A DNA stretch of 64,000 bases from Chitinophaga pinensis (GCA_943326015.2 CALPRQ020000015.1:1-64000); one strand, 5' to 3'; shown: positions 52,157 to 62,107, numbered from the stretch's first letter. Numbers and translations are program-made. Notes: generated from the letters alone by a model not told the origin.

Positions 52157-53782
52157 TCAGCGGCCCAGCTCGAGTACGGTGCTAAACAGTTGCTGGGCCA
52201 TCTGCATGACCTTGCCCGCCGCTTGATAGGCCTGCTGATAGCGCATCAGGCTGACGGCTTCCTCATCGAGGTTGACGCCCGAGGCGTTCTGCAGCGAGGC
52301 TTCGGCCTGGCTGTGGATCTGGCTGGCCGACTGACTGGTGAGTTCGAGCTCACGCGTCTGGCTGCCGACGCGGCCGACCAGCTGGGCATAAGCCGACTGG
52401 ACGCTGCTGGTGCCACCGTTGAGTGTCTTGGCGCTTTGCTGCGCGATCATCTGGCGCAGGTTGTCGGTGTCGCCGGCGACCACCGGGGACTTCGATGCCA
52501 CCGCCAGTTCGCGGCCATCCTTGAGCGCCACGCCGATGCCGCCAGCCGCCTTGGCCGTGGGCTGGATCAGGAAACTGTCACCGGGTTCGAGCGTGCCGCT
52601 CAGGGCGAGCTTGAAGCCCTGGCCAGCGCTGGCCGCCAGCACTTCGTCGGCACTGGCCGAACTGGCCAGGACCTGCTGATCCGGACTGCGCAGCAGCTGG
52701 TACTGATCACCCTGGCGACGGAAGGTGAAGTCGCTGGCCGGCAGCTTGGAGAGATCGCCGAGCTCGGCGCCCAGGCTGGCCGAACCCTGATTGGCGCTGG
52801 AGGGGTTGACACCCACGGCAGGCAGCGTGAACAGCGGCTTGCCGACCGCGCCGCTCTGGTCATAGCCTTGAACGTGCTGGGCATTCATGCCACTGGCCAG
52901 TCCGAGAGCGACCAGGCCCAGCACATTCTGGGCCGAATCGAGGTTCTGATCCCGGAAGGCGAGCAGGCCGCCGAGCAGGCCGCCCGCCAGTTGCTGGCTC
53001 GACAGGGGTGAACCCGACTGCTTGCCAAAATCCTGCACCACTTCAAGGCGACCGCTGTCGGTGGTGGAAGGCTGGGTCTTGAGCTGATGCGATGTGGAAC
53101 CCGTCACGAGGGGTTGACCCGTGCCGAGATAGACACTGACCCGGTCGTCCTGCTCGGTGACCGAAATCTTGACGACCTTGCTGAGATCGCGCAGCAGCTG
53201 GTCACGCCGATCGCGCAGGTCGTTCGACTGGGCATCGGTCCCGCCCTTGGTGCTGACGATCGCCTGGTTCAGGCTCACCAGATCCCGTGCCGCGATGTTG
53301 AGGTCGCGCACGCTGGCTTCGATCTGGCCATTGACACCCTGGCGGAGTTCATCCAGCTGGGCGCTCATCTCCTTGAAGCGCGTCGTGACCGACTCGGCGG
53401 TGAACAGCACGCCCTGGCGCAAGGTGGGATCGGAGGGGGAGGTCGAGACATCCTGCAGACTGTTGAAGAAATTCTGCATCGCCGGTGCCAGACCGGCCGT
53501 GGTGTCGGCCAGCAGATTGTTGATTTGCTGGATCTGCCCGTACTGGACCTCCAGCTGACTCTGCTGCGGCTGGGTCGACAGCAGCTGGTTGCCGAGAAAA
53601 CTGCTGTAGTCGCGCCTGACATCGGCCACCTGCGCGCCCGTTCCCGCATTGCTCGCCACCTGGATCACCGTCTGGCGGTTGTAGCCTGGGGTGGCGGCAT
53701 TCGCGATATTGTGGCTGGCCGTGTTCACGCCCGCCTGCGCCACAGTCAGCGCGCTTTGTCCGATGGAGAAGATGTTGGCCAT
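52157..53782 (-). CDS. flgK: Hook-filament junction protein FlgK (HAP1)
   Basis: A 541-aa junction protein. The N-terminal rod-hook signature is IGQSALTVAQAGVNTASHNIANAATPGYNRQTV; the C-terminus VNLDEEAVSLMRYQQAYQAAGKVMQMAQQLFSTVLELG is the matching helix. It lies between flgJ and flgL, in the expected order. Confidence 0.97.
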   Translation of the reverse strand: MANIFSIGQSALTVAQAGVNTASHNIANAATPGYNRQTVIQVASNAGTGAQVADVRRDYSSFLGNQLLSTQPQQSQLEVQYGQIQQINNLLADTTAGLAPAMQNFFNSLQDVSTSPSDPTLRQGVLFTAESVTTRFKEMSAQLDELRQGVNGQIEASVRDLNIAARDLVSLNQAIVSTKGGTDAQSNDLRDRRDQLLRDLSKVVKISVTEQDDRVSVYLGTGQPLVTGSTSHQLKTQPSTTDSGRLEVVQDFGKQSGSPLSSQQLAGGLLGGLLAFRDQNLDSAQNVLGLVALGLASGMNAQHVQGYDQSGAVGKPLFTLPAVGVNPSSANQGSASLGAELGDLSKLPASDFTFRRQGDQYQLLRSPDQQVLASSASADEVLAASAGQGFKLALSGTLEPGDSFLIQPTAKAAGGIGVALKDGRELAVASKSPVVAGDTDNLRQMIAQQSAKTLNGGTSSVQSAYAQLVGRVGSQTRELELTSQSASQIHSQAEASLQNASGVNLDEEAVSLMRYQQAYQAAGKVMQMAQQLFSTVLELGR

Positions 53783-53855
53783 GATGATAATTCTTGAGGA
53801 TGCGCCTCTACCCTATAACGGCAGAATCAGGCCAAACATGAGGCGGCGGCAGCCA

Positions 53856-54797
53856 TCAGGCCGACAAGGTGCGCCGAATCACCCGGGCCAGCTTGTCCGC
53901 GTAGGCCGGATCGGTCGCATAACCCGCCTTCTGCATGCCCTGGGCGAAGCCAGCGACGGTCTGTCCCTCGGCCAGCAAGGACTGGTAGCGGGGATTCCTG
54001 AGCAGCATCGAGGCGTAATCGTTGAAGGCCTCGGCGTAGGAGTCATAGGCCCGGAATTTTTCCACCTGACGCTGCGCGACGCCGCCGACATATTCGGTCG
54101 TGACGACCTCGGCCACCTTGCCCTTCCAGCCCGGACCGGCCTTGATGCCGAACAGATTGTGGCTGGTGGTGCCGTCGGCATTCTTGATCTGGCGCTGGCC
54201 CCAGCCGCTTTCGAGCGCGGCCTGACCCACGATGAACGAGGACGGCAGCCCGATGCGCTGCGCGGCCTGCTCGGCGTGCCGACCTATGCCTTGCAGAAAA
54301 TCCTGCACTCGCTCGCTCACGCTGGCAGCAGGGCCCACGCTTGAGCTGACCTGACGCCTGGCCGAGGCAGCCGCCACACCGACAGCAGGGGCATTACTGG
54401 CCATAGCATTGACGCTGGCAGCGGCAGCCGGAGCCGGACGACCGGCGCCAGACAACTGGCCAGCAGCAGCATCGCTGCCGGATGGTGCACCCGGCTGGCG
54501 CTGCAACTGGCGCAACATCATGTCGGCCAGCCCGATGCCGCGCTGCGCCATGGTCTGGCTCAGCTGCTGGTCCAGCATCGAGGTGTAGAGCTGGCTGTCC
54601 TGGCTCTGCTCCTGACCCGCCGCAGCGGTGGCCTGGCGCATGCTCTTGAGCATCATGTTGATGAACAGGCCCTCGAACTGTTGCGCGGAGGCCTTGAGCG
54701 CCTCGGGCGAGTTCTGCTTGGCGGACTGACGCAGCGAGTTCAGACCCTGGACATCGAGTGCCAGACTGTTGGAATCGTTCAGTGGCTTCAGACTCAT
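53856..54797 (-). CDS. flgJ: Peptidoglycan hydrolase / rod cap FlgJ
   Basis: A 313-aa dual-domain protein. The N-terminal rod-cap domain (QFEGLFINMMLKSMRQATAA, LDQQLSQTMAQRGIGLADMMLRQL) and the C-terminal glucosaminidase domain (GLPSSFIVGQAALESGWGQRQIKNADGTTSHNLFGIKAG, with the catalytic Glu in ALESGWG) are joined by an Ala/Ser-rich linker. The full two-domain form is present, as in E. coli. Confidence 0.96.
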   Translation of the reverse strand: MSLKPLNDSNSLALDVQGLNSLRQSAKQNSPEALKASAQQFEGLFINMMLKSMRQATAAAGQEQSQDSQLYTSMLDQQLSQTMAQRGIGLADMMLRQLQRQPGAPSGSDAAAGQLSGAGRPAPAAAASVNAMASNAPAVGVAAASARRQVSSSVGPAASVSERVQDFLQGIGRHAEQAAQRIGLPSSFIVGQAALESGWGQRQIKNADGTTSHNLFGIKAGPGWKGKVAEVVTTEYVGGVAQRQVEKFRAYDSYAEAFNDYASMLLRNPRYQSLLAEGQTVAGFAQGMQKAGYATDPAYADKLARVIRRTLSA

Positions 54798-54805
54798 GAT
54801 GGAAC

Positions 54806-55921
54806 TCAGATCACTTCAATCTCGGCACGCAAGGCGCCGGCGGCCTTCATCGCCTGCAGGATGGCCAGCAGATCCTGTGGCGAGGCGCCAATCGCGTTGA
54901 GGGCCTTGACCACATCGGCCAGCAGCACGCCGCGCGGCAGCAGCATGAGCTGGCCAGCCTCCTGCCTGATGTCGATGTTGGTGCGGGTCGTCACCACCGT
55001 CTGGCCCTGAGAAAAGGGAGCGGGCTGGCTGACCTCGGCACTGCTGCCGATGACGATCGAGAGGTTGCCATGGGCCACCGCGCAGGCCTCGATCGTGACG
55101 GACTGGTTCATCACGATCGAGCCGGTGCGGCCATTGAGCACCACCTTGGGCGCTTGCTGCACCGGCGTCACCTCGAGCGCCTCGAGCGCGCCCAGGAAGG
55201 CCACGCGCTGGTCATGCTGCTGCGGCGCCTGCACCTGGATCACGCGGGCGTTCTGCGCCGATGCCGTGGCTGGACCGAAACGCCGGTTCAGCGCCTCGAC
55301 GACCCGGCTGGCGGTGCCGAAGTCGCTGTCCTTGAGCTCCAGCGTCACATAGTCGCCCTGCCCCAGTTCGGTCGGCACGCTGCGCTCGACAATGGCACCG
55401 GCACTGATGCGCCCGGCGTTCAGGTGATTGATCTGTGCCTTGGAACCGCCGCCCGAGGCACCGGCACCACCGACCAGCACATTGCCCTGCGCCAGGGCAT
55501 AGACCTGGCCGTCGGCGCCCTTGAGTGGCGTCATCAGCAGGGTGCCGCCGCGCAGGCTCTTGGCACTGCCCATGGAGGAGACCGTCACATCGAGCGTCTG
55601 ACCGGTCTGGACAAAGGCTGGCAGGCTGGCCGTCACCATCACGCCGGCGACGTTCTTGGCCTGCAGGTTGACGCCCGGCGGCAGACTCATGCCCATCTGC
55701 TGCAGCATGTTGACAACGGACTGGACGGTAAAGGGCGACTGGTCGCCACTGCCGTCCAGGCCCACGACCAGACCATAGCCCAGCAGCGGGTTGTAGCGCA
55801 CGCCCTGGAAAGTGGCGAGGTCCTTGAGACGCTCGGCCTGGACCGGGCCTGCCAGCAGCAGGCACAGGGCCAGCCAGCGGCTACGCAGACCGGGCCGCGA
55901 GAACAAGATGGGCAATGACAT
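54806..55921 (-). CDS. flgI: Flagellar P-ring protein FlgI
   Basis: A 371-aa periplasmic ring protein with a signal peptide (cleaved near GPVQAE). ERLKDLATFQGVRYNPLLGYGLVVGLDGSGDQ is diagnostic, as are GGTLLMTPLKGADGQVYALAQG and MLPRGVLLADVVKALNAIGASPQDLLAILQAMKAAGAL. The ATG at 55921 overlaps the flgH stop (TGATG); a TTG lies one codon earlier. Confidence 0.97.
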   Translation of the reverse strand: MSLPILFSRPGLRSRWLALCLLLAGPVQAERLKDLATFQGVRYNPLLGYGLVVGLDGSGDQSPFTVQSVVNMLQQMGMSLPPGVNLQAKNVAGVMVTASLPAFVQTGQTLDVTVSSMGSAKSLRGGTLLMTPLKGADGQVYALAQGNVLVGGAGASGGGSKAQINHLNAGRISAGAIVERSVPTELGQGDYVTLELKDSDFGTASRVVEALNRRFGPATASAQNARVIQVQAPQQHDQRVAFLGALEALEVTPVQQAPKVVLNGRTGSIVMNQSVTIEACAVAHGNLSIVIGSSAEVSQPAPFSQGQTVVTTRTNIDIRQEAGQLMLLPRGVLLADVVKALNAIGASPQDLLAILQAMKAAGALRAEIEVI

Positions 55922-56589
55922 CAAAACGGCAGGATGCTGTAGAAGATGCGGTTGAGCATGCCGGCGAGCTGGGCCTTGTCGATCTGGCTGTTGGTCCGGT
56001 ACTCCAGCCGCGCGTCGGCGACCTGGGTCGACGGGACCATGTTGCCGGCGCTGATCGATGCCGGCGCCACGACGCCCGAGAAGCGGATGAACTCGGCCCC
56101 CTTGTCGAGGCCGATCTGCTTTTCTCCGCTGACGAGCAGGTTACCGTTGGGCAGCACCTCGATCACGTTGACGGCCAGGGTGCCCAGGAAATTCGAGCCG
56201 GCCGCACCGGCTTCCTTGCTGCTGGCGCTGTTGCTGCCGCTAGCCTGCAGGCCCAGCCAGTCCGACAAGGTGGCCGGCAACAGCGACAGCTTGCTGGCGT
56301 TGCTGTTGAGGCTGGCAGAACTGCTCGCCGAAGCCTGGGTCGTCTTGTCGGCCGCGGCCTTCTCGTTGATGACGATGGTCAGCACATCGCCAACCGAACG
56401 GGCGCGCCGGTCCTCGAACAGCGGACGATAGGCCTGGGCGCGGAAGATCGCGCCCGGCTCGGCGCTCGCCAGCGGCGCCGGCTCGGCGCGCGCGCTGGTC
56501 GGATGAGGCACGATGGAACTCGGCTGGACGGCGTTGCAGCCGGCCAGGACCAGGCAGGCCAGGCCTGCAACACGGGAGATCGGAATCAC
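55921..56589 (-). CDS. flgH: Flagellar L-ring lipoprotein FlgH
   Basis: A 222-aa outer-membrane lipoprotein. The lipobox is LAGC (acylated Cys at residue 19 with the GTG start used here). RSVGDVLTIVINEKAAADKTTQASASSSASL and LPNGNLLVSGEKQIGLDKGAEFIRFSGVVAPASI are FlgH hallmarks. No ATG is available: GTG at 56589 starts 5 bp after the flgG stop, and TTG at 56598, overlapping that stop as TTGA, is an equally plausible start giving MKAVIPIS. Confidence 0.94.
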   Translation of the reverse strand: MIPISRVAGLACLVLAGCNAVQPSSIVPHPTSARAEPAPLASAEPGAIFRAQAYRPLFEDRRARSVGDVLTIVINEKAAADKTTQASASSSASLNSNASKLSLLPATLSDWLGLQASGSNSASSKEAGAAGSNFLGTLAVNVIEVLPNGNLLVSGEKQIGLDKGAEFIRFSGVVAPASISAGNMVPSTQVADARLEYRTNSQIDKAQLAGMLNRIFYSILPF

Positions 56590-56594
56590 GGCCT

Positions 56595-57380
56595 TCAACC
56601 CAGCTGGGTGATTTTCTGCAACATCTGGTCTGACGCGGTCACGGCCTTGCTGTTGAGTTCGTAGGCGCGCTGGGCCTGCACCATGTTGACCATTTCCTCG
56701 ACGACGTTGACGTTCGCTGCCTCGACATAGCCCTGCGACAGCTGACCCATGCTGTTGGTGCCAGGCTGGTTGACGGTCGGTGCGCCCGAGGCGCTGGTTT
56801 CGATATAGAGGTTCTCGCCCCGGGCCTCGAGACCGGCCGGGTTGATGAACGAGGCCAGCTGCATGGTGCCGAGCTCGGCCGGCGCGGCGTCGCCTGGCAG
56901 TGTCACGGTGACCTTGCCGTTGCGGGCCACGGTCAGCAGCACCGCATCGGCCGGCACGGTGATCTGGGGCAGCAGCAGATAGCCGCTGGAGGTGACCAGT
57001 TGGCCCTGGTTGTCGACATGGAAGGAGCCATCGCGCGTGTAGGCCAGCGAGCCGTCGGGCATCTGCACCTGGAAGAAGCCCTTGCCGTCGATGGCGATGT
57101 CCTTGCTGTTGCTGGTCTGCATCAGGTTGCCCTGGGTGTGCAGCCGCTCGGTCGCGACCGGGCGCACGCCAGTGCCGAACTGCAAGCCGGTCGGCAGCTG
57201 GGTCTGGTCGGACGAAGGCGCGCCGGGCTGACGCACGGTCTGATACAGCAGGTCCTCGAACACCGCGCGCGAGCGCTTGAACCCATTGGTATTGACGTTG
57301 GCGATGTTGTTTGTTATAACATCCATCTGCGCCTGTTGCGCCTCCAGACCCGTCTTGGCCACCCACAGTGAGCGAAGCAT
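56595..57380 (-). CDS. flgG: Distal rod protein FlgG
   Basis: A 261-aa rod protein. [52 protein letters not shown] and the C-terminal [38 protein letters not shown] match closely. GGAA lies 6 nt before the ATG. It is upstream of flgH. Confidence 0.98.
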   Translation of the reverse strand: MLRSLWVAKTGLEAQQAQMDVITNNIANVNTNGFKRSRAVFEDLLYQTVRQPGAPSSDQTQLPTGLQFGTGVRPVATERLHTQGNLMQTSNSKDIAIDGKGFFQVQMPDGSLAYTRDGSFHVDNQGQLVTSSGYLLLPQITVPADAVLLTVARNGKVTVTLPGDAAPAELGTMQLASFINPAGLEARGENLYIETSASGAPTVNQPGTNSMGQLSQGYVEAANVNVVEEMVNMVQAQRAYELNSKAVTASDQMLQKITQLG

Positions 57381-57418
57381 GGCTATTCCTTTGATTTGGT
57401 GGAAAGATCGAGGGGGGG

Positions 57419-58159
57419 TCAGTTCAGGCTCAGCACCTGATCGGCCTTGCTGGCGTTGCCATCGGCATGCTTGAGCAGGCTCATCTGGGTGTCGAACTGG
57501 CGCCCCAGGTCGATCATGCGCACCATCGCATCGACCACGTTGACGTTGCTGCCCTCGAGCGCGCCCGACTCGATCATGACGGCGGGATCGGCCTGGGCGT
57601 CGGCGCCAGTGCGCAGCCGGAACAGCCCGTCGTCGCCGCGGGCGAGGGTCTCGGGCGGCGGATTGACGAGCTTGAGTCGGCCGACGACTTCCGCCACCGC
57701 CGGCGTCACGCCCGGCTGCAGCGCCGAAATGGTGCCGTCGCGCGCGATCATGAGCTCGGTGTCGGGCGGCAGGTTCAACGGACCGCTGTCGCCGATGACC
57801 GGCAAGCCGGCCCGCGTCGTCAGCGCGCCATCGGGACCCAGCTTGAGCGCACCGCTGCGGGTGTAGGCTTCTCGACCATCGGCGCCCAGCACGGACAGCC
57901 AGCCCACGCCCGGCAGCGCCACGTCCAGCACGCGACCGGTCTGCTGGATAGCGCCCGGCGTGAAGTCAGCCGCGACGTTGCTGCTGCGCACCTGGGTGCG
58001 CGTGGGCATCGAGCCGCCGGAAACCGGCGCGGCGAGAAAGCTGTCGATCTGGGCGCGAAAACCGCCGGTGCCGACGTTGGCGAGGTTGTGCGAGACCGTG
58101 GTCTGCTGCTCGGCAAGCTGTTTGGCGCCAGTCATGGCGGTATAGATCAGGCGGTCCAT
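57419..58159 (-). CDS. flgF: Proximal rod protein FlgF
   Basis: A 246-aa rod protein. [36 protein letters not shown] is the N-terminal rod signature, and [41 protein letters not shown] the C-terminal one. It lies between flgE and flgG as usual. Confidence 0.97.
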   Translation of the reverse strand: MDRLIYTAMTGAKQLAEQQTTVSHNLANVGTGGFRAQIDSFLAAPVSGGSMPTRTQVRSSNVAADFTPGAIQQTGRVLDVALPGVGWLSVLGADGREAYTRSGALKLGPDGALTTRAGLPVIGDSGPLNLPPDTELMIARDGTISALQPGVTPAVAEVVGRLKLVNPPPETLARGDDGLFRLRTGADAQADPAVMIESGALEGSNVNVVDAMVRMIDLGRQFDTQMSLLKHADGNASKADQVLSLN

Positions 58160-58185
58160 GCGCTAGTCCAGGCGGTTCAAGTCGG

Positions 58186-59679
58186 TCAGCGACCGAGGTT
58201 GACCACGGTCTGCATGGTCTCGTCCTGCCGGCGCATCATTTCGGCGGCGGCCTGGAAACTGCGCTGAGCCGAGATCATCTTGATCATCTCCACGGTCAGG
58301 TCGATGTTGGCCGCTTCGGTCGAGGACGCCTTGAGCGAGCCCAGCACACCGACGCCGGGCTGGTTGACTTCCGCCGAGCCCGAAGCCGCCGACTCCATCC
58401 ACTGGTTGTTGCCGAGCGCGGTCAGGCCGTTGATGCTGCGGAAATTGGCCAGCACCACCTGACCCAGGGTCTTGCTGTTGCCGTTGTTGTAGCGCGCGGT
58501 GATGAGACCGTCAGCGCCCACGCTGTAGTTCATCAGCTGACCCACACCGCGGCCGTCCTGGCTCACCCGGACGGTGAACTTGGAACCATACTGGGTCGTG
58601 GCAGCCAGGTCGAGCACCATGTCGGTGTTGTCGATCGTGATGCCGAACTGTCCCTTCTTGCTGTTGGGTGTCAGCGTGGAGGCATCCGCGACGTTGTCGA
58701 AGGTGGTCGAGGACTGGACGTTGCCGCTGGAATCGAAGGTCAGGCCGCCGAGCTTGGCTGGCAGATCGGAGCCGCCCAACCAGGAATAGACATCCCAGGT
58801 GTTGTCGGCGAGCTTGACGTAGAAGGTCTGGACGTTGACCTCCACGCCCTGCGCGGTATAGACCGCCGTGGTGGTGGAATGGGTGTAGGTCGTGGGGTCG
58901 GTGACGTCAAACGCTTGGAAGGCCGCAGTCGAGATGCGGTCGCGGGCTGCGGTGCCAGCCGGCGCATCGAGCGCGGCGGCTGCCTCGGCCTCGTCAGCCT
59001 TGGCGGCGGTCTCGGCCGCCTTGGCGGTGGCGGCGGCCTTGTCGGCGGCCGTGGCGTTGGGGTCGAAGGCACGGGCGGCAGCCAGCTCGGACGCTGCGTC
59101 GGCGGCTAACCTGGCCGCCACGGCGATGCCTTGGGAGGCACCGGCCTTCTCGATCGACGTCCGGTCAGCGACCGTGGCGCTGGCGGCTGCGGGGACCGCT
59201 GCGGACCGGCTGTCGAACATGAGGTCGAGCTTGGCCTTGGCCGTCTGCTTGGGCGGGTCATTGGCCTGGCTGATCGTCAGCGCCACCGGCCTGCCGGCCA
59301 GGATGGAACCCGTCTCGGGGTCGGCCTGGAAACCGGTCAGTTTTTCGCCCATCGCGTTGACGATCTCGCCCTCCTTGTTGAGCTGGAACTGGCCGCTGCG
59401 GGTATAGGCGATGCGGGAGCCGCTTTCGATGCGGAAGAAACCCGTACCGCTGATGGCGATGTCGAGCGGGTTGCTGGTGGCGCTGATATCGCCTTGCATG
59501 AAGCTCTGGCGCCCACCGTTGGACGGCAGGCCGGTCTCGGTGTTGACAGCGGCAGCCAGCGCGCTCTCGAAATCCGAGCCCTTGAAACCAACGGTATTGG
59601 CGTTGGCGACGTTATTGCCGATGACCTCAAGTCGCTTGGCGGCGGACTTGACGGCGGAGTTGTCAATCATAAAACCCAT
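58186..59679 (-). CDS. flgE: Flagellar hook protein FlgE with Ala-rich insertion
   Basis: A 497-aa hook subunit. The ends are normal: IDNSAVKSAAKRLEVIGNNVANANTVGFKGSDFE at the start and AANIDLTVEMIKMISAQRSFQAAAEMMRRQDETMQTVVNLG at the end. Residues about 165-255 are an insertion rich in Ala, Asp, Glu and Lys, predicted helical, between the YTRSGQF/LDLMFDSRSA region and the canonical DPTTYTHSTTTAVYTAQGV strand. Without it the protein would have the usual length of about 400 aa. GGTGGA lies before the ATG. Confidence 0.95.
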   Translation of the reverse strand: MGFMIDNSAVKSAAKRLEVIGNNVANANTVGFKGSDFESALAAAVNTETGLPSNGGRQSFMQGDISATSNPLDIAISGTGFFRIESGSRIAYTRSGQFQLNKEGEIVNAMGEKLTGFQADPETGSILAGRPVALTISQANDPPKQTAKAKLDLMFDSRSAAVPAAASATVADRTSIEKAGASQGIAVAARLAADAASELAAARAFDPNATAADKAAATAKAAETAAKADEAEAAAALDAPAGTAARDRISTAAFQAFDVTDPTTYTHSTTTAVYTAQGVEVNVQTFYVKLADNTWDVYSWLGGSDLPAKLGGLTFDSSGNVQSSTTFDNVADASTLTPNSKKGQFGITIDNTDMVLDLAATTQYGSKFTVRVSQDGRGVGQLMNYSVGADGLITARYNNGNSKTLGQVVLANFRSINGLTALGNNQWMESAASGSAEVNQPGVGVLGSLKASSTEAANIDLTVEMIKMISAQRSFQAAAEMMRRQDETMQTVVNLGR

Positions 59680-59715
59680 GATTCCACCCTAATGAAATGA
59701 AATAAACAAGATAGA

Positions 59716-60375
59716 TCAGCGCACTTGGCGCACGTCGGCCAGGGCCACGTCAGCCATGCCCGGCAGGTTCAGGAACACGCTGTTGTTGCTGAGCGTCACA
59801 CCGCTGACCTGGGCGGTTGACAACGCGGTGGCCGTGACCTTCTGACCGTTGGCCAGGGCCTCGATCTTGAAGCTGTAGCCACCGTCGGCCGCTGTCGCGC
59901 CGGCGTCGGTGGCACCGTCCCAGGACAGCTGCTTGAGGCCGGCGGCTTGCGGCCCGAGGTCGATGCTGCGCAGCGCCTGCCCGGTGCTGTCGAGCACGGT
60001 CAGCTTGAGGCTCTCGACCGACTGTTTGAGCTCGACCCCCATGCTGGCCTGACCCTTGGCAAGCTGCAGCTTCGAGATCGGCACCAGCACCTCGCGGCCG
60101 ATCAGGCTGGAGGCCTGCATGGTCTGGCTGGACTGGAAACTCGACAGCACCGATGACAGCGTGGTGTTGAGCTGGCTGATGCCGCTGACCGTGTTGAGCT
60201 GCGCCAGCTGGGCGGTCATCTGGGAATTGTCCATCGGATTCATCGGGTCCTGGTTCTGCATCTGCGCGACCAGCAGCTTCATGAAATCCGCCTGGGATTG
60301 CTCGACACGACCGCTGCTGGCGGTGGCGGTCTGTGCCGTCACGCCGGTGCTGGAACTGGTGCTGTTGACTGCCAT
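59716..60375 (-). CDS. flgD: Hook capping protein FlgD
   Basis: A 219-aa scaffold for hook assembly. The N-terminal QADFMKLLVAQMQNQDPMNPMDNSQMTAQLAQLNTVSGI is diagnostic; a FlgD Ig/tudor region follows. The ATG at 60375 lies 11 bp after the flgC stop; a GTG at 60390 is in frame but overlaps flgC. It lies between flgC and flgE. Confidence 0.97.
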   Translation of the reverse strand: MAVNSTSSSTGVTAQTATASSGRVEQSQADFMKLLVAQMQNQDPMNPMDNSQMTAQLAQLNTVSGISQLNTTLSSVLSSFQSSQTMQASSLIGREVLVPISKLQLAKGQASMGVELKQSVESLKLTVLDSTGQALRSIDLGPQAAGLKQLSWDGATDAGATAADGGYSFKIEALANGQKVTATALSTAQVSGVTLSNNSVFLNLPGMADVALADVRQVR

Positions 60376-60386
60376 CTTGGACTTTC

Positions 60387-60788
60387 TCACTGACCGATGG
60401 TCAGTGTCTTGAGCGCCATGGATTTGGCGGCATTGAGGGTATCGACGTTGGTCTGATAGGAACGCGAGGCCGACAGCATGTTGACCATTTCCTCGACCAC
60501 GTTGACATTGGGCATCTCGACGTAGCCCTGCGCATTGGCCTGCGGATGCGAGGGCTTGTAGACCAGACGCTGTGGCCCCTGGTCCTCGACCACCGGGCCG
60601 GCCTTGACACCCGTGGCTCCGCCCGGCAGCGGTGCCACCATGAACTGCAACTGCTTGGCCCGATAGGACTGGCCATCGGGACCGCTGGTGCTCTCGGCGT
60701 TGGCGAGGTTGCTGGCGACGACGTTGAGGCGCTGCGCCTGCGCGGTCATGGCCGATCCCGCCACCTGGAAGACATTGAGCAAGGACAT
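60387..60788 (-). CDS. flgC: Proximal rod protein FlgC
   Basis: A 133-aa rod protein: [33 protein letters not shown] at the start, [44 protein letters not shown] at the end. The ATG at 60788 starts 5 bp after the flgB stop. Confidence 0.97.
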   Translation of the reverse strand: MSLLNVFQVAGSAMTAQAQRLNVVASNLANAESTSGPDGQSYRAKQLQFMVAPLPGGATGVKAGPVVEDQGPQRLVYKPSHPQANAQGYVEMPNVNVVEEMVNMLSASRSYQTNVDTLNAAKSMALKTLTIGQ

Positions 60789-60793
60789 GGTGA

Positions 60794-61192
60794 TCAACCC
60801 TGGATAACGGACAGCAAGCCCTTGAGCTTGGAGGACAGGAGGGTCACGCCCGCCTCGTAGCGCAAGGCATTGTCGGTGAAGGCGCTGCGCTCGACGTCGA
60901 GGTCCACGGTGTTGCCGTCACGGCTGGCCTGGACGACCGGGCGCGACTGGGCCTGCGGCAGGCCGCTCGATGCCCCGCCTTGGTGCGCGGCATGGGTACG
61001 CTGGAGCAGCTGTGCATGGCCTGCCGCACCGCTCATGGCCGCCTTCATGGCCTGGGCAAAATCGAAATCCTGCGCCTTGTAGTGAGGCGTATCGGCGTTG
61101 GCGATATTGGTCGCCAGCAACTGCTGGCGCTGCGCCCGCAACCGCAGGGTTTGCTCGTGAAACCCCAGCACCTCGTCCAGTCTTCCTGCCAT
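60794..61192 (-). CDS. flgB: Proximal rod protein FlgB
   Basis: A 132-aa rod protein: [35 protein letters not shown], and the C-terminal [37 protein letters not shown]. The ATG at 61192 is preferred to that at 61204 because GGAGG lies 5 nt before it. It is first in flgBCDEFGHIJKL and divergent from flgA with 177 bp between; both promoters, probably FlhDC-dependent, lie there. Confidence 0.96.
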   Translation of the reverse strand: MAGRLDEVLGFHEQTLRLRAQRQQLLATNIANADTPHYKAQDFDFAQAMKAAMSGAAGHAQLLQRTHAAHQGGASSGLPQAQSRPVVQASRDGNTVDLDVERSAFTDNALRYEAGVTLLSSKLKGLLSVIQG

Positions 61193-61369
61193 CTCGGCCT
61201 CCATTCAAAACCCGGCAACCGTTCGCGCGAAACGGCGCTGATTGGGATTGTGCTACTTTACGCAGGTTCCAACGCCAGTGATCGGGCAAACAAAGACCAA
61301 AACCACGTTCAGCTTGGCTGTTAGAGCCTGGCGCCCGGCACCGGAATCCCCCTACACTTGGCGTCAACC

Positions 61370-62062
61370 ATGAAGCGACTCCAACGTCTGCTGCCAAGCT
61401 GCCTGCTGCTGATCAGCCTGGCCGCACAAGCGCAGCCCTCGACCTGGCACAAGCTCGACGCGCTGCGCGAGCAAGTGGCTGCAGCTGTCGGCGCTCAGTT
61501 GCCGGCCTCCAGCCGAGTGCAGGTCAGCCCGCCGGACCCGCAGCTCCAGTTGCCCGCCTGTCCTCGACCCGAGGTCCTGCTGCCGTCCGGCCAGCAGCCG
61601 CTGCGCGGTCAGTTGCGCATCGGCGTGCGCTGCCAGAAGCCCCAGCCCTGGACAGTCTACCTCAGCGCCTCGATTCAGGAGTCCCGGACCTACTACCTGG
61701 CCAGGATACCGCTGCAGGCCGGACATCAGTTGCAAGCGCAGGACCTGACAAACGCACAAGCTTACACCGAGAACCTGCCGCCAGGGGCCGTGACCGACGA
61801 AAGGCAATGGCTGGGCCGCAGCCTGACGGCCGCCGTGGCGGCCGGCGCGCCACTGAATCAGCAGTGGCTGCGCACTGTCAACGTCGTCACGGCCGGACAA
61901 ACCGTCAAGCTGGTGCTTGGGGGCGCGGGCTTTCGCATCAACTCCGAAGGCCGTGCGCTGGGCAACGCGGCAGCGGGGCAGCCGGTCCAGGTGCGCGTGG
62001 CGTCGGGCCAGACTGTCCGCGGCCAGGCCCAGGTCGGTGGCTGGGTCGAGATCGACCTGTGA
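61370..62062 (+). CDS. flgA: P-ring assembly chaperone FlgA
   Basis: A 230-aa periplasmic protein with a signal peptide (cleaved near AAQAQ). The SAF-like C-terminal domain shows YLARIPLQAGHQLQAQDLTNAQAYTENLPPGAVTD, LGRSLTAAVAAGAPLNQQWLR and GQPVQVRVASGQTVRGQAQVGGWVEIDL. A TACACT hexamer lies 12 bp before the ATG. It is divergent from flgB. Confidence 0.95.
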   Translation: MKRLQRLLPSCLLLISLAAQAQPSTWHKLDALREQVAAAVGAQLPASSRVQVSPPDPQLQLPACPRPEVLLPSGQQPLRGQLRIGVRCQKPQPWTVYLSASIQESRTYYLARIPLQAGHQLQAQDLTNAQAYTENLPPGAVTDERQWLGRSLTAAVAAGAPLNQQWLRTVNVVTAGQTVKLVLGGAGFRINSEGRALGNAAAGQPVQVRVASGQTVRGQAQVGGWVEIDL

Positions 62063-62080
62063 GGCCGGTCCGGAACAGAC

Positions 62081-62107
62081 TCAAGTTTCCCTCCACGCGA
62101 CCGTAAA
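62081..62107 (+). promoter_or_regulatory. Sigma-28 (FliA) promoter of flgM-flgN
   Basis: TCAAGTTT (62081-62088), an 11-bp spacer, ACCGTAAA (62100-62107). It has the same spacing and nearly the same boxes as the fliC promoter (TCAAGTCC-N11-GCCGTAAC), which makes both calls stronger. It lies 40 bp before the flgM start. Confidence 0.75.
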
